Numbered from the stretch's first letter, positions 15,636 through 23,306 are shown. The stretch is 58,166 nt of DNA from a virus (IMGVR_UViG_3300036944_001184:1-58166), one strand, 5' to 3'. Notes: generated by a model from the sequence alone, not told the origin. Numbers and translations: made by a program.

Positions 15636-15664
15636 ACCCTTATCCGTTTTACCGGATAAGGGTT
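15636..15664. repeat. 22-bp inverted repeat, 12-bp perfect stem
   Basis: ACCCTTATCCG/CGGATAAGGGT around TTTTAC, the longest member of the family. It overlaps the stop codon region of the gene at 15663. Confidence 0.75.
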
Positions 15665-15866
15665 ATGCTGTCCAAGAATAGCGGCCACCGTTGAATCCGG
15701 TGCGGCGAATGCGGTCATTGCAAGGGTTGTCCGTGCATTCGCCCCGGTAATACCAGACCGTTTGGCCCAGACCGTTCGGAGTCTTGCCCTTGGTTACGTC
15801 ACGGGCGATGAACTCCTTGCCATAGTTGCGGACGACTTGGCCTTCTTTGAGTGTGCTTGATTTCAT
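15663..15866 (-). CDS. Hypothetical beta-rich protein (67 aa)
   Basis: MKSSTLKEGQVVRNYGKEFIARDV... ends in NDRIRRTGFNGGRYSW. The pattern 'L-x-x-GQ-V...F-x-A' resembles small SH3-like phage proteins. It is flanked on both sides by hairpins of the TTATCCG family. Two Cys residues (GECTDNPC) may form a disulphide or bind metal. No family name can be given. Confidence 0.65.
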   Translation of the reverse strand: MKSSTLKEGQVVRNYGKEFIARDVTKGKTPNGLGQTVWYYRGECTDNPCNDRIRRTGFNGGRYSWTA

Positions 15867-15867
15867 G

Positions 15868-15922
15868 ATTCGTGGTAAGTGATTCGTTATTCGTTTTAAC
15901 GGATAAGGGATTCGGGATAAGT
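15868..15922. repeat. Heptamer run fused to a TTATCCG-type hairpin
   Basis: GATTCGT-type heptamers at 15868-15893 lead into a degenerate hairpin (TTATTCG-TTTTAA-CGGATAAG, 15887-15908), then further heptamers. It shows that the two repeat families share the TTATCC core. Confidence 0.65.
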
Positions 15923-15924
15923 GA

Positions 15925-15960
15925 AGCAGGGCTTACCCGATAAAACGGATAAGCCCTGCT
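15925..15960 (-). terminator. Strong hairpin downstream of the 15972 gene
   Basis: A perfect 11-bp stem (AGCAGGGCTTA at 15925-15935, complement at 15950-15960) has a 14-base loop containing a GATAAAACGGA core of the TTATCCG family. It lies 11 bases past the stop of the first leftward gene. It lacks a clear U-run, so it may attenuate or protect RNA ends rather than terminate fully. Confidence 0.5.
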
Positions 15961-15971
15961 ATAGTTAATCC

Positions 15972-16412
15972 TCACGCCATCAGCGCGGCAAGGAGTTCCT
16001 TAACCTGAGTCTTTGTAAGCGAAATCGCAAGTGCTGCTTTTCCAACACTTTCGAGTTGTGCTTCAGAGAACTTCACCTTAGCCTTGCGGGGACGCGGCGC
16101 GCTCTTCCGGAGCACGAAGTCATCCGACACGTCGCGGAGGATGTCCGACATGTAGGTCCGGGAATACCCGCCCTTTTCAGCGGCAGCAAGCGCCGCGTTC
16201 CGGAACTCAAGGACGCCGTGACGCTTCACGCTTCCGTCTTCGTTGTAGTACGTCCAATGTTCTTCGCCCCCATCCTTGGACACGATAAAGGAAAGCCACG
16301 CTTCCCCGAGGATGTTAACAAGCTTGCGCTCTTCCTTGTCGATGACAGCAAGCTGTCCAGTGATAAGGGCGGCAAGGGTTTTGACGAGGGCGGAGTTGAT
16401 TTCGTTTTTCAT
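15972..16412 (-). CDS. Hypothetical protein, first gene of leftward operon (146 aa)
   Basis: The start at 16412 (MKNEINSALVKTL) was chosen because the longer frame reads a Pro-rich leader and heptamer DNA. The product is helical at the N-terminus, has a beta region around GGEEHWTYYNEDGSVKRHG, a basic linker (SAPRPRKAKVKF) and a C-terminal helical domain (SEAQLESVGKAALAISLTKT). It is a candidate DNA-associated early protein. No family was recognised. Confidence 0.65.
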   Translation of the reverse strand: MKNEINSALVKTLAALITGQLAVIDKEERKLVNILGEAWLSFIVSKDGGEEHWTYYNEDGSVKRHGVLEFRNAALAAAEKGGYSRTYMSDILRDVSDDFVLRKSAPRPRKAKVKFSEAQLESVGKAALAISLTKTQVKELLAALMA

Positions 16413-16750
16413 TTGGTTTGGTTTGTTGGAAAGAAAGGCGTCATTGCCTCTCACATAGGGGGGAGGGACGGGGGTCTGGGAACCACGAATCACGAACCAC
16501 TTATCCGGGAAAGCGGATAGCGTTGCCCCTGATACGGGATACGTGATTCATGGTTCATGGTGAGGGGCGGCGGTGGGTAGTGGACTTTTTCTGCTGCGTT
16601 GTGTTGTGTTGTGTATATAGCTTGCAAAAAATTTCTCTGAATTTGGCGGATAAATTTATGGGTATGATTTGCTCAATAACGCGGCAAAAATCTTGAGCGA
16701 CATCTGGCTCAGGCGAGGTCGGTAGGCGAGCATGAAAACGGGGCGAATTT

Positions 16751-16812
16751 GACCCCGAAGCGGGGGTCCCGAGACGCGAAAAATGACCCGTTTTTGCGCC
16801 TGTTTTGACCCC
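16751..16812. repeat. Cluster of GACCC(C) repeats in both orientations
   Basis: GACCCC at 16751 and GGGGTC at 16763 form a 6-bp stem. TGACCC follows at 16784 and TTGACCCC at 16805. Iterated short sites of this type in a noncoding gap are typical of protein-binding or origin regions. Confidence 0.4.
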
Positions 16813-16897
16813 TATTTCGCCGGTTTCTATTGTCCTACGTGGGACATTTAGAATGTAGATATCTGTTAAATGGAAAGTTATTCGTGGTAAGTTATTC

Positions 16898-17023
16898 ATG
16901 GCTAGTGTTGCGGAAATAATCCGAGACTTAAATATAAATGGGTCGTTGGATATTTGGCCAACACGGCTCTCTAACAGAAAAGGTATTTTTGTCCTAGGCG
17001 AGAGGGTGCCCGGAGGCGAGTAA
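16898..17023 (+). CDS. Possible small protein (41 aa)
   Basis: The frame opens with MASVAEIIRDLNINGSLDIW and ends in RVPGGE. Its composition looks protein-like (alternating helix and strand, no low complexity). It lies just upstream of the duplicated hairpin element and shares the rightward direction. No ribosome site or homologue is evident, so this is tentative. Confidence 0.3.
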   Translation: MASVAEIIRDLNINGSLDIWPTRLSNRKGIFVLGERVPGGE

Positions 17024-17061
17024 ACCGCTCAACCCGTAGCAAAAGGCTTATGAAATAGAGC

Positions 17062-17160
17062 ATTAGATTAGCGACACTACACGCTGTCTCCTAAAAAGAA
17101 TAAGAGACTACGCACATGTGTACACGTACATGTAATCTTTTTCCTTCCTCTATCGTAGTG
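17062..17160. promoter_or_regulatory. Duplicated hairpin element, copy A
   Basis: This stretch recurs at 50968-51066. Shared features are ATTAGATTAGC at the left edge, CACTACACGCT, and a conserved centre containing AAGAGACTACGCACATGT. The right arm contains CTTTTTCCTTCCTCTAT and ends in GTAGTG. Outer arms (CACTAC/GTAGTG) and inner arms (AAAAAGA at 17093, TCTTTTT at 17136) are self-complementary. It lies 31 bases before the -35 box of the first rightward gene. It is a candidate regulator binding site, replication element or transcript hairpin. Confidence 0.75.
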
Positions 17161-17191
17161 ACGGGAAAATAATGCCCAGTTGATTTTCTTC

Positions 17192-17220
17192 TTGACGGAA
17201 GCGGGTCGCCGGGCTACCTT
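17192..17220 (+). promoter_or_regulatory. Sigma-70-like promoter of the 17227 gene
   Basis: TTGACG (17192-17197), 17-base spacer, TACCTT (17215-17220), then 6 bases to the ATG at 17227. Transcription would start at or next to the start codon. Confidence 0.55.
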
Positions 17221-17226
17221 TCCGCC

Positions 17227-18120
17227 ATGTTCGAAATCGTAACCGCGCCAGCCGTCGCTCAGGGCACCCCGTCAGACCAGACCTTCACCCTGCCCGAGTT
17301 CCCCGCCCACCGCTTCACCGAATCAGGAATCCCGATTCGGGTTTCAGTTCCCAAGCGCGGTCGCCAAGTGCCCCTCGGCGAAGAGAAGCCCATCCGCGTC
17401 GAAGGCGACAAGGAGTGGTATCGCCTGTCCCACATCAGCGGAGCGAACCGGGTGGTCTCCCGTCAGTCGATTCGCGGAAGGCTGTTCGGGTTCGGCAACG
17501 ACTCCGAGTTCCTGTACGAGATCGCCGAGTTCCCCAACAACCTCTTCGACATCGGGGGCAGCGCCTATCGCCGCAGCAACAGGAAGCCGGTCTCCTTCAT
17601 CGAAACCCACCTCATGGGCGAGAAGCGATATCGCCTGTGGGACGCAAAGCGCGGCAGGTACCGCGGCATCTCCAACGTCACCCTCGCCCGCTACCTCAAG
17701 GGCAAGTGCGCTTTGGACCACGCCTACCTTCCGGAGGACTACAAGGCTGTTGACCAGTTTCCGGGATACGGGTTTCATCCTTCTGGCGACTCCGTGGTGC
17801 GCTACTTCTCCTTCTCCCAAAATATCTCCGCCCCTCGCGAGCTGAAGTTCAGCAACGACTGGAGCGTGGTCATCACCGACATCGACGGACACAAGCACCG
17901 CCTCAACAAGCGCCAGATTGCCGAGCTTGCAGGCAACGAGAACAGCGACTACGCCCCGGAACCCGAGCCCATCTCCGTCTGCCCTGCCGTGTTCACCCGC
18001 TCCACCGACCCACGAGACCTCCTCCTGCCCCAGCATGTCGCCCAGTATGACGCCGAGCAGGCCCGCAAAGCAGATCAAAATTCCAGTGTCTCCCCAGTAT
18101 GGCCTCCACACCTTCGCTGA
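17227..18120 (+). CDS. Hypothetical protein, first rightward gene (297 aa)
   Basis: The product has no recognised domain. Visible features are a basic early segment (RVSVPKRGRQVPLGEEKPIRV), a repeated 'YRL...HISGANRVVSRQSIRG / YRLWDAKRGRYRGISNVTLARYLKG' pattern, and a later DWSVVITDIDGHKHRLNKRQIAEL segment. The repeats look like small DNA-binding units of the NUMOD or HNH-associated kind, but no nuclease motif is seen. Heptamer DNA at 17320-17341 encodes TESGIPIR. It is the first gene after promoter and hairpin copy A, so an early rightward regulator is plausible. Confidence 0.7.
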   Translation: MFEIVTAPAVAQGTPSDQTFTLPEFPAHRFTESGIPIRVSVPKRGRQVPLGEEKPIRVEGDKEWYRLSHISGANRVVSRQSIRGRLFGFGNDSEFLYEIAEFPNNLFDIGGSAYRRSNRKPVSFIETHLMGEKRYRLWDAKRGRYRGISNVTLARYLKGKCALDHAYLPEDYKAVDQFPGYGFHPSGDSVVRYFSFSQNISAPRELKFSNDWSVVITDIDGHKHRLNKRQIAELAGNENSDYAPEPEPISVCPAVFTRSTDPRDLLLPQHVAQYDAEQARKADQNSSVSPVWPPHLR

Positions 18121-18209
18121 CCCCGTTCTGGCGCAGTTTGTCGAAATCCTCCGGCAAACGCGCTACAGACCCCTTCTAGGCCCAGCAAACGGCATCCCAG
18201 CAACTTACC

Positions 18210-18443
18210 ATGAACCCCGAATCACTTACCCCTAACCCCCTACCCGATCCCGAGCATCCGATCGACAAGATCTTCCGAGAGACCGCGGAGGCATTCCAAG
18301 CCGCCTACGACAAAGCCTACGAAACAGACTGCCGCAAGATTTACGCCATGCTCGACGCTGAGTGCGAAGAGCTGCCCATCCCCACCCTGTACACCGGGAA
18401 AGTCGCTTGGATCAACCCGATACCCTTTATCCCCGAACCATGA
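18210..18443 (+). CDS. Small acidic hypothetical protein (77 aa)
   Basis: MNPESLTPNPLPDPEH... starts with codons made by the dispersed heptamer (GAACCCC then GAATCAC). It continues with a helical, acidic body (FRETAEAFQAAYDKAYETDCRKIYAML). The stop overlaps the next ATG. No family was recognised. The 89 bases before it hold nothing I recognise. Confidence 0.6.
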   Translation: MNPESLTPNPLPDPEHPIDKIFRETAEAFQAAYDKAYETDCRKIYAMLDAECEELPIPTLYTGKVAWINPIPFIPEP

Positions 18444-18577
18444 ACCACTTCCAATGGTACCGCCGCTGGCGTGGTGGCAAGTGGGCTCAAGTCACCGGCC
18501 TGATGTGGGGCAGGAACTGGGTCCGAGTCCCCGCCACGAATCAGGAGCCAGTCGATGAGGAGTATCCTGAAAAATGA
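18440..18577 (+). CDS. Small basic Trp-rich protein (45 aa)
   Basis: MNHFQWYRRWRGGKWAQV... overlaps the previous stop by 4 bases (ATGA). It is rich in Trp and Arg in its first half and acidic at the end. Similar tiny Trp-rich frames precede portal genes in some phages, but no family can be named. Confidence 0.55.
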   Translation: MNHFQWYRRWRGGKWAQVTGLMWGRNWVRVPATNQEPVDEEYPEK

Positions 18578-18598
18578 TTCCTGATTCGTGATTCAGGC

Positions 18599-18628
18599 TT
18601 GCATTGAAGCGGCTTACCCCCCGATACT
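18599..18628 (+). promoter_or_regulatory. Sigma-70-like promoter of the portal gene
   Basis: TTGCAT (18599-18604), 18-base spacer, GATACT (18623-18628), then 7 bases to the ATG at 18636. A heptamer run with GATTC at 18576, 18583 and 18590 lies directly upstream. Confidence 0.55.
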
Positions 18629-18635
18629 TCGCCCG

Positions 18636-20861
18636 ATGTCAATGACCGGCTTGAACGAACTCGAACTCCTGAACCTCGACGAGAAGGGCAAACCCCCTGT
18701 CGAGTCTCGCCTCAAGGATGCCGCGTCAGCCGTCGCCATCTACGGGGTCCTCAAGAAAGCCGACGAGAAGTCATCCATCAACCGGGCTCGCGTCCAAGCC
18801 GTCTTCGACGGAGCCCCGCCTTACGACCCCGGTCTTCTGCGCTCCACCGGCCAAGGGCAGCGCACCAACCTGAACTTCGGCGAGGCAGGTCGCTACCTCG
18901 ATGTTGCCGTCTCCGGCTACGTGGACCTGATCAACGCGGTCCAGACCCTCGTCAACGTGACGAGCACGGTCGGCGAGGAAGCCGACAAGATGCACGACGA
19001 GACCGTGATCGCCGAGGAGCTTACCCGCTCGCTGCGCGACTGGCCTGAGTTCCACACCAGCTACCTTCGCCTCGTCAACGAGTTCATCATGCACGGGGTA
19101 GGCATCACCTACTTCGAGAACACGCAGGACTGGCGCTTCCGCGTCTGCGGTTTCGGCGACTGCCTCATCCCCCGCCAAACCGTCGCCAGCGAAGCTAGCG
19201 TTGAAGTCGCCGTCTTCCGGCGCAACTACATGCTCCACGAGCTGTACGCCTTCATCTCCGACGCGGAGAAGGCTACCACCCTTGGCTGGAACGTCGCCGA
19301 GGTCAAGCGCGCCATGCTCACCGCCTCGACAGGCAGTACGGTAGGCGACTCGTTCGGCGAGTGGGAACGCCTCGAATCCCAGCTCAAGAACAACGACCTC
19401 TACAACGGAATCCAGTACACCTCGGTTCCGATCCTCCACGTCCTCGTCCGCGAGTTCAAGGGCACGGTCAGCCACTTCATCGTCACCGAAGTCTCGCCCA
19501 AGGACTTCATGTTCAAGGCAGTTGAACGCTTCGAAAGTCCGGAGCAAGCCTTCGTTTTCTTCACCAACGGGGTAGGCACCAACGGCACCTACCACAGCGT
19601 TCGCGGACTGGGCCAGAAGATTTTCCCGCACGTCCAAGTCAGCAATCGCCTCCGCAGCCAAGCCGTGGACGGGGCGATGCTCGCCTCCTCGGTGATGATC
19701 CAGCCCGACAGCCAGCGCGCTCTCGACGAGCTGAGCCTCACCTACTACGGCCCCTATACGGTCCTCTCGCCGAACATCCAGCTGGTCGAGAAGGCGATGC
19801 CGAACATCAGCCAAGCCGTCATCCCCGTCATCAACGATGTGGCGGAGCAGATGTCCCAAAACTTGGACTTCTTCACGACCCGCGGCGCTGCAACCGGTTC
19901 CCCTTACCGCAGCAAGCTACAGGTCGAAGCCGAGCTGGAAGCTGCCACCCGTCTAACAGCCAGCAACCTGAACCTTTTCTATTCGAGCTGGAGACGCCTC
20001 CTTCGCGAGATCGTCAAGCGTCTGGTCAACGGACCCAAGAGCGATGCCGCCGTGCGCGACTTCTTCGCCCGCTGCGAGACCCGCGGGGTCCCAGAGGGAG
20101 TCATCAAGGCCCTCGACTTTGCATCTACCACCGCAGTTAAGGCAATCGGTTCTGGTAACGCCTCTGCGCGCTCAGCTGCCCTCAATGACCTTGAGCAGCT
20201 GATGCCACTTTTCGACGAGACTGGACGGAAAAACCTTGTATTCGACAGGGTTGCGGCCCGCGTAGGTTACGACAGCGCCGCCCGCTACGCGAGCCCGGCA
20301 GACGTCGCCCGCCCCAACAGCGAGGTCAAGACCGCCGAGCTGGAGAACGCCATCATGGAGATGGGCCGGGCGATTACCGTCCAGCCTACCGAGATGCACG
20401 AAACCCACCTTCAGGTCCAGCTCCCACTGCTCCAGCAGATCATGGCTGCCATCGAAGCCGGGCAGGCAGACCCGATGCAGGTGCTTCCCGTCATGCAGCT
20501 CCTCACCGACCACTGCGGAGCGCACACCGAGTTTCTTTCCTCCGACCCGTCCGCCCAGTCCTTCGCCGCCGGAGCCCGCGAGGTCATGGCGAACGCGGGC
20601 ATGGTCCTCAACAACCTCCTCCGCCAGCAACAGAAGGAACAGCGCGAAGCCCCAGTGGCAGAAGGCGCGGCCCCCACACAGGAAGACCCGAAGATCCAGC
20701 AGCAGCTCCTCAAGAATCAGGAACTTCAACTCCGCATGCAGCTGCTCCAGCAGCAGGCCGAGTCCAAGGAACGCCGCGAGGAAATGAAGTTCCAGCAGGC
20801 TCTCGCCCTCAAGGATGCCACTGCCGCAGCCGCGATGCAGAGCGGAAATTCTTCGCTTTAA
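18636..20861 (+). CDS. Portal (head-tail connector) protein (741 aa)
   Basis: The protein matches T7-like connector proteins in size, gene order and style. An N-terminal helical region (DAASAVAIYGVLKKADEKSSINRARVQ) is followed by a 'TNLNFGEAGRYLD' entry, a long mixed core (PILHVLVREFKGTVSHFIV) and a Gln/Glu-rich C-terminal coiled coil (LLKNQELQLRMQLLQQQAES). The start MSMTGL at 18636 was preferred over an earlier Met at 18588 because the promoter -10 box lies between them. It is followed by a small head protein, scaffold and capsid. The portal is the dodecameric DNA channel at the capsid vertex. Confidence 0.8.
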   Translation: MSMTGLNELELLNLDEKGKPPVESRLKDAASAVAIYGVLKKADEKSSINRARVQAVFDGAPPYDPGLLRSTGQGQRTNLNFGEAGRYLDVAVSGYVDLINAVQTLVNVTSTVGEEADKMHDETVIAEELTRSLRDWPEFHTSYLRLVNEFIMHGVGITYFENTQDWRFRVCGFGDCLIPRQTVASEASVEVAVFRRNYMLHELYAFISDAEKATTLGWNVAEVKRAMLTASTGSTVGDSFGEWERLESQLKNNDLYNGIQYTSVPILHVLVREFKGTVSHFIVTEVSPKDFMFKAVERFESPEQAFVFFTNGVGTNGTYHSVRGLGQKIFPHVQVSNRLRSQAVDGAMLASSVMIQPDSQRALDELSLTYYGPYTVLSPNIQLVEKAMPNISQAVIPVINDVAEQMSQNLDFFTTRGAATGSPYRSKLQVEAELEAATRLTASNLNLFYSSWRRLLREIVKRLVNGPKSDAAVRDFFARCETRGVPEGVIKALDFASTTAVKAIGSGNASARSAALNDLEQLMPLFDETGRKNLVFDRVAARVGYDSAARYASPADVARPNSEVKTAELENAIMEMGRAITVQPTEMHETHLQVQLPLLQQIMAAIEAGQADPMQVLPVMQLLTDHCGAHTEFLSSDPSAQSFAAGAREVMANAGMVLNNLLRQQQKEQREAPVAEGAAPTQEDPKIQQQLLKNQELQLRMQLLQQQAESKERREEMKFQQALALKDATAAAAMQSGNSSL

Positions 20862-20863
20862 CC

Positions 20864-20893
20864 TTGAATCTCTATGCCCTATTCGGGTAATGT
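20864..20893 (+). promoter_or_regulatory. Sigma-70-like promoter of the 20900 gene
   Basis: TTGAAT (20864-20869), 18-base spacer, TAATGT (20888-20893), then 6 bases to the ATG at 20900. Confidence 0.55.
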
Positions 20894-20899
20894 CCATTC

Positions 20900-21253
20900 A
20901 TGGCAGCTCGCAAGACGACCGCAAAGAAAGCGGAAGCCCCACCACCCCGACTCCGTCGAGCCCCCTCGACAAACCAATGGTTCGCGAATCTCGAAAACAT
21001 TGAACGCCTGCGAGGAATCCTCGAAGACCCAGTATTCATCGCCGCCGTCAACCTGTTGCTGAACGCCTCCCGCCTGAACACAGGAAACCTGTTCAAGGTC
21101 CCGGCCCTCATCCCGCTGAAAGCAGCCCAAGTCGCGGGCTACAACGATTTCTACAACGATCTGGTCAGCCTCGCCAAGGCACCCGAAACTTTCAATCCGA
21201 CGCTGCCCGACGAGTGGTCGCATATCGGATCTGAGGAAGAACACGAAGCCTAA
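20900..21253 (+). CDS. Small head-region protein (117 aa)
   Basis: The N-terminus is basic and Lys/Ala/Pro-rich (AARKTTAKKAEAPPPRLRR). It is followed by a helical domain (NQWFANLENIERLRGILEDPVF) and an acidic end. Its position between portal and scaffold suggests a head completion or capsid-associated role, by position only. It has its own leaderless-type promoter and lies 5 bases before the scaffold gene. Confidence 0.6.
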   Translation: MAARKTTAKKAEAPPPRLRRAPSTNQWFANLENIERLRGILEDPVFIAAVNLLLNASRLNTGNLFKVPALIPLKAAQVAGYNDFYNDLVSLAKAPETFNPTLPDEWSHIGSEEEHEA

Positions 21254-21258
21254 CAACT

Positions 21259-22401
21259 ATGTCTGAACAAGAATCCGGAGCCTTCGATAGCTCCTTTGAA
21301 CAAGCCCTCGCCGCTGCGTTTGGGGATATCCCCGAAGTGCAGGAGCCTGAACAGACGCAGGAGGAGGTCACCCCAGAGGTCGAAGACCTGACGGAAGACC
21401 CTGAAGTTGAGAAGGAGACCACCCCCGAAGAGGATGCGGTCACGCTCCCCATTGACGAGGATGAAACCCCACATGAAGAGGAGGAAGAGAAGGTTGATAC
21501 CAGCGGCATGACCAAGTCCGCGGGTCTCCGTTTCAAGGAACTCCGCACCGAACTGAAGGCTGAAAAGCAGGCGCGCATCGCCCTCGAACAGAAGGCTACC
21601 GCTGCGGAAGCCCGCCTCAAGGAGTTGGAAGGAACCGGCAACATCTCCGAGGAACTCAAGCAGAAGATCGCGGCGTACGAGTCCGAGCTTCAGCTGTCCC
21701 GCCTCGAATCGACTGAAGCCTACCGCACCGCGGTCACCGAACCCCTCAAGGAAGTCGCCACGATTGCTGATGCCATTGCCCTCAAGTACGAGATCAACTC
21801 GGACGAGATCCTCGACGCGCTCGCGCTGACGGACCAGACCGAGCAGGACGAAGCCTTCGAGACACTGCTTGCCGGTGTCAACGAACGCGACAAGCTCAAG
21901 ATTTACGCCCTCGCCGAGAAGCTCCCGGCGATCTTCGACCAGCGGCAAAAACTGCACGAGAACAAGGAGCAGGCTCTTGCAGAACTCGAAGCCCGCAAGG
22001 CCGAGAGCGAGCAAGAAGCTGCCGCCCAGCGCGCGGCTGCCCGCAAGGACGCCACTGACCTCGTTGCCCGCCGTGTCGAAGCCAAGTTGCCGTTCCTCAA
22101 GACGATCGCTGGCGTGGACCTTGACGCGATCAAATCCCAGATCATCGAGACCGACCTTGAGTCCCTCGACGTCGCCAACAAGACCTACAATGCTTTTTCG
22201 GGCCGGGCACTGCCCAAGCTCGCCGCGGCGTACAAGGCTGCCCTCGACGAGATCGAGCAGCTGACCAACGACCTCGACGGCTATAAGAAGTCCACTCCCG
22301 GAGTAAATGCACGAGGCAACCAGCAGTCCGCTACACCTTCTGCGGAACCCGGAGTTGCCTTTGCCGAAGCCGTTGAACGAGCCTTCGCCGGAATCAGGTA
22401 A
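21259..22401 (+). CDS. Scaffolding-type capsid assembly protein (380 aa)
   Basis: The protein is highly acidic at its N-terminus (EVQEPEQTQEEVTPEVEDL) and then coiled-coil for most of its length (AEKQARIALEQKATAAEARLKELE), with a basic helical C-terminal part. It lies directly upstream of the capsid gene region. These features fit scaffolding proteins, which guide procapsid assembly and bind the capsid protein by a basic C-terminal end. No protease motif was seen. Confidence 0.75.
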   Translation: MSEQESGAFDSSFEQALAAAFGDIPEVQEPEQTQEEVTPEVEDLTEDPEVEKETTPEEDAVTLPIDEDETPHEEEEEKVDTSGMTKSAGLRFKELRTELKAEKQARIALEQKATAAEARLKELEGTGNISEELKQKIAAYESELQLSRLESTEAYRTAVTEPLKEVATIADAIALKYEINSDEILDALALTDQTEQDEAFETLLAGVNERDKLKIYALAEKLPAIFDQRQKLHENKEQALAELEARKAESEQEAAAQRAAARKDATDLVARRVEAKLPFLKTIAGVDLDAIKSQIIETDLESLDVANKTYNAFSGRALPKLAAAYKAALDEIEQLTNDLDGYKKSTPGVNARGNQQSATPSAEPGVAFAEAVERAFAGIR

Positions 22402-22419
22402 CACGAACCACTATCCTCT

Positions 22420-22450
22420 AACCCTGACTCGCTTATCGCGGGTCAGGGTT
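22420..22450 (+). terminator. Rho-independent terminator after scaffold
   Basis: AACCCTGAC (22420-22428) pairs with GTCAGGGTT (22442-22450), a 9-bp stem followed by TCCTTGT. A heptamer-like GAACCAC lies just before it. Confidence 0.65.
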
Positions 22451-22457
22451 TCCTTGT

Positions 22458-23306
22458 ATGAAAGCCCCGATCGAAGAACGCATCGCTGCACACCCTTTCT
22501 GGACTGGCGAAGTGCTGACAGAAGAACAGTGGAAAGCCCTACTCGAATGGCGGAAGTCGAATCCTGATCTAGTGTTCCGCCATACAGATGAAGTTGCTGA
22601 GGGCCGGTTCTTCAGGAACTATCATCCCCGCTCCCGTAATGGAATCAACGCGGGCACTAAGGAGAGCATGGAGAAAGCCAAGGAGCACAAGAAAAAAGAC
22701 TACCGCGAGAACAAGGAGCGCCACAACAAGAAAAGCCGAGAGTTCCGGGAGAAGAACCCCGGCTACGCCAGCGCGTACATGAAGAAGTGGTTGACCGAAA
22801 ATCATGAGCGACATCGGGCATCAGCTATCGCGTACCGAGAAGCAAACCGCAGTCTATGTGCTGATAGGGCTCGGGACTACTACGCGAGGAACCGGAACAA
22901 GGTAATCGCTCAAAAGACAGCATACACGCGCGAACGGATGGCCCGCGATGAACAGTTTTACTTACAGAAGAAAATGTCCGCCCGCCTCAGAATGGCTCTG
23001 CTCAACGGGCAACACAAGAAGAGCACTCGAATTGATGCCGAATCGGTAGAGTTCCTGCTGTGGCAAGCAAAGAAGCTGGGGGTAGACGTGCGGGATTATC
23101 ATGTGGACCACTTGTTTCCGATCTCTTCTTTTGATTTGTCAGATCCAAAGCACCAGCGGGTAGTGAACCTACCTTGCAATGTGTGGCTCATGTCAGAGGC
23201 GGGTAACTTGAAAAAGAGCGATCGGTTCCCTACTGAAGAAGAGATCGCAGCGCACGGAGACCTACTTGAGGAGTGGACTCGAACGAGAAGCGAAGTTTCT
23301 GCTTGA
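22458..23306 (+). CDS. HNH homing-type endonuclease (282 aa)
   Basis: The C-terminal motif RDYHVDHLFPISSFDLSD...VVNLPCNVWLMSEAGNLKKSD is the typical phage HNH layout. The His pair of YHVDH is followed by N and the NLKKSD end. The middle is strongly basic and repetitive (KEHKKKDYRENKERHNKKSRE), which suits DNA binding. It sits between scaffold and capsid, a place where free-standing homing nucleases often insert. The preceding terminator and the separate capsid promoter mean it may be expressed poorly. The N-terminal 90 residues (KAPIEERIAAHPFWTG) are unrecognised. Confidence 0.8.
   Translation: MKAPIEERIAAHPFWTGEVLTEEQWKALLEWRKSNPDLVFRHTDEVAEGRFFRNYHPRSRNGINAGTKESMEKAKEHKKKDYRENKERHNKKSREFREKNPGYASAYMKKWLTENHERHRASAIAYREANRSLCADRARDYYARNRNKVIAQKTAYTRERMARDEQFYLQKKMSARLRMALLNGQHKKSTRIDAESVEFLLWQAKKLGVDVRDYHVDHLFPISSFDLSDPKHQRVVNLPCNVWLMSEAGNLKKSDRFPTEEEIAAHGDLLEEWTRTRSEVSA

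Larger units (their letters stand above)
16413..17061. promoter_or_regulatory. Divergent control region between leftward and rightward operons
   Basis: About 650 bases of AT-richer, mostly noncoding DNA. It contains a heptamer run (GAATCAC at 16487 and GAACCAC at 16494) leading into a degenerate TTATCCG hairpin at 16500-16519. An A/C-rich leader with 5-base tandem repeats lies near 16595-16615 on the leftward transcript, and a TTTTTTGCAAGCTATATA stretch near 16612-16632 is a possible leftward promoter. GACCC repeats in both orientations lie at 16751-16812. A possible small gene is listed separately. It may also hold a replication start, which I cannot show. Confidence 0.5.

Noticed and set aside
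16555-16899. 114-codon minus-strand frame in the divergent control region
   Set aside because: It spans low-complexity leader DNA, GACCC repeats and ACAAC repeats, has no ribosome site and no protein-like pattern.
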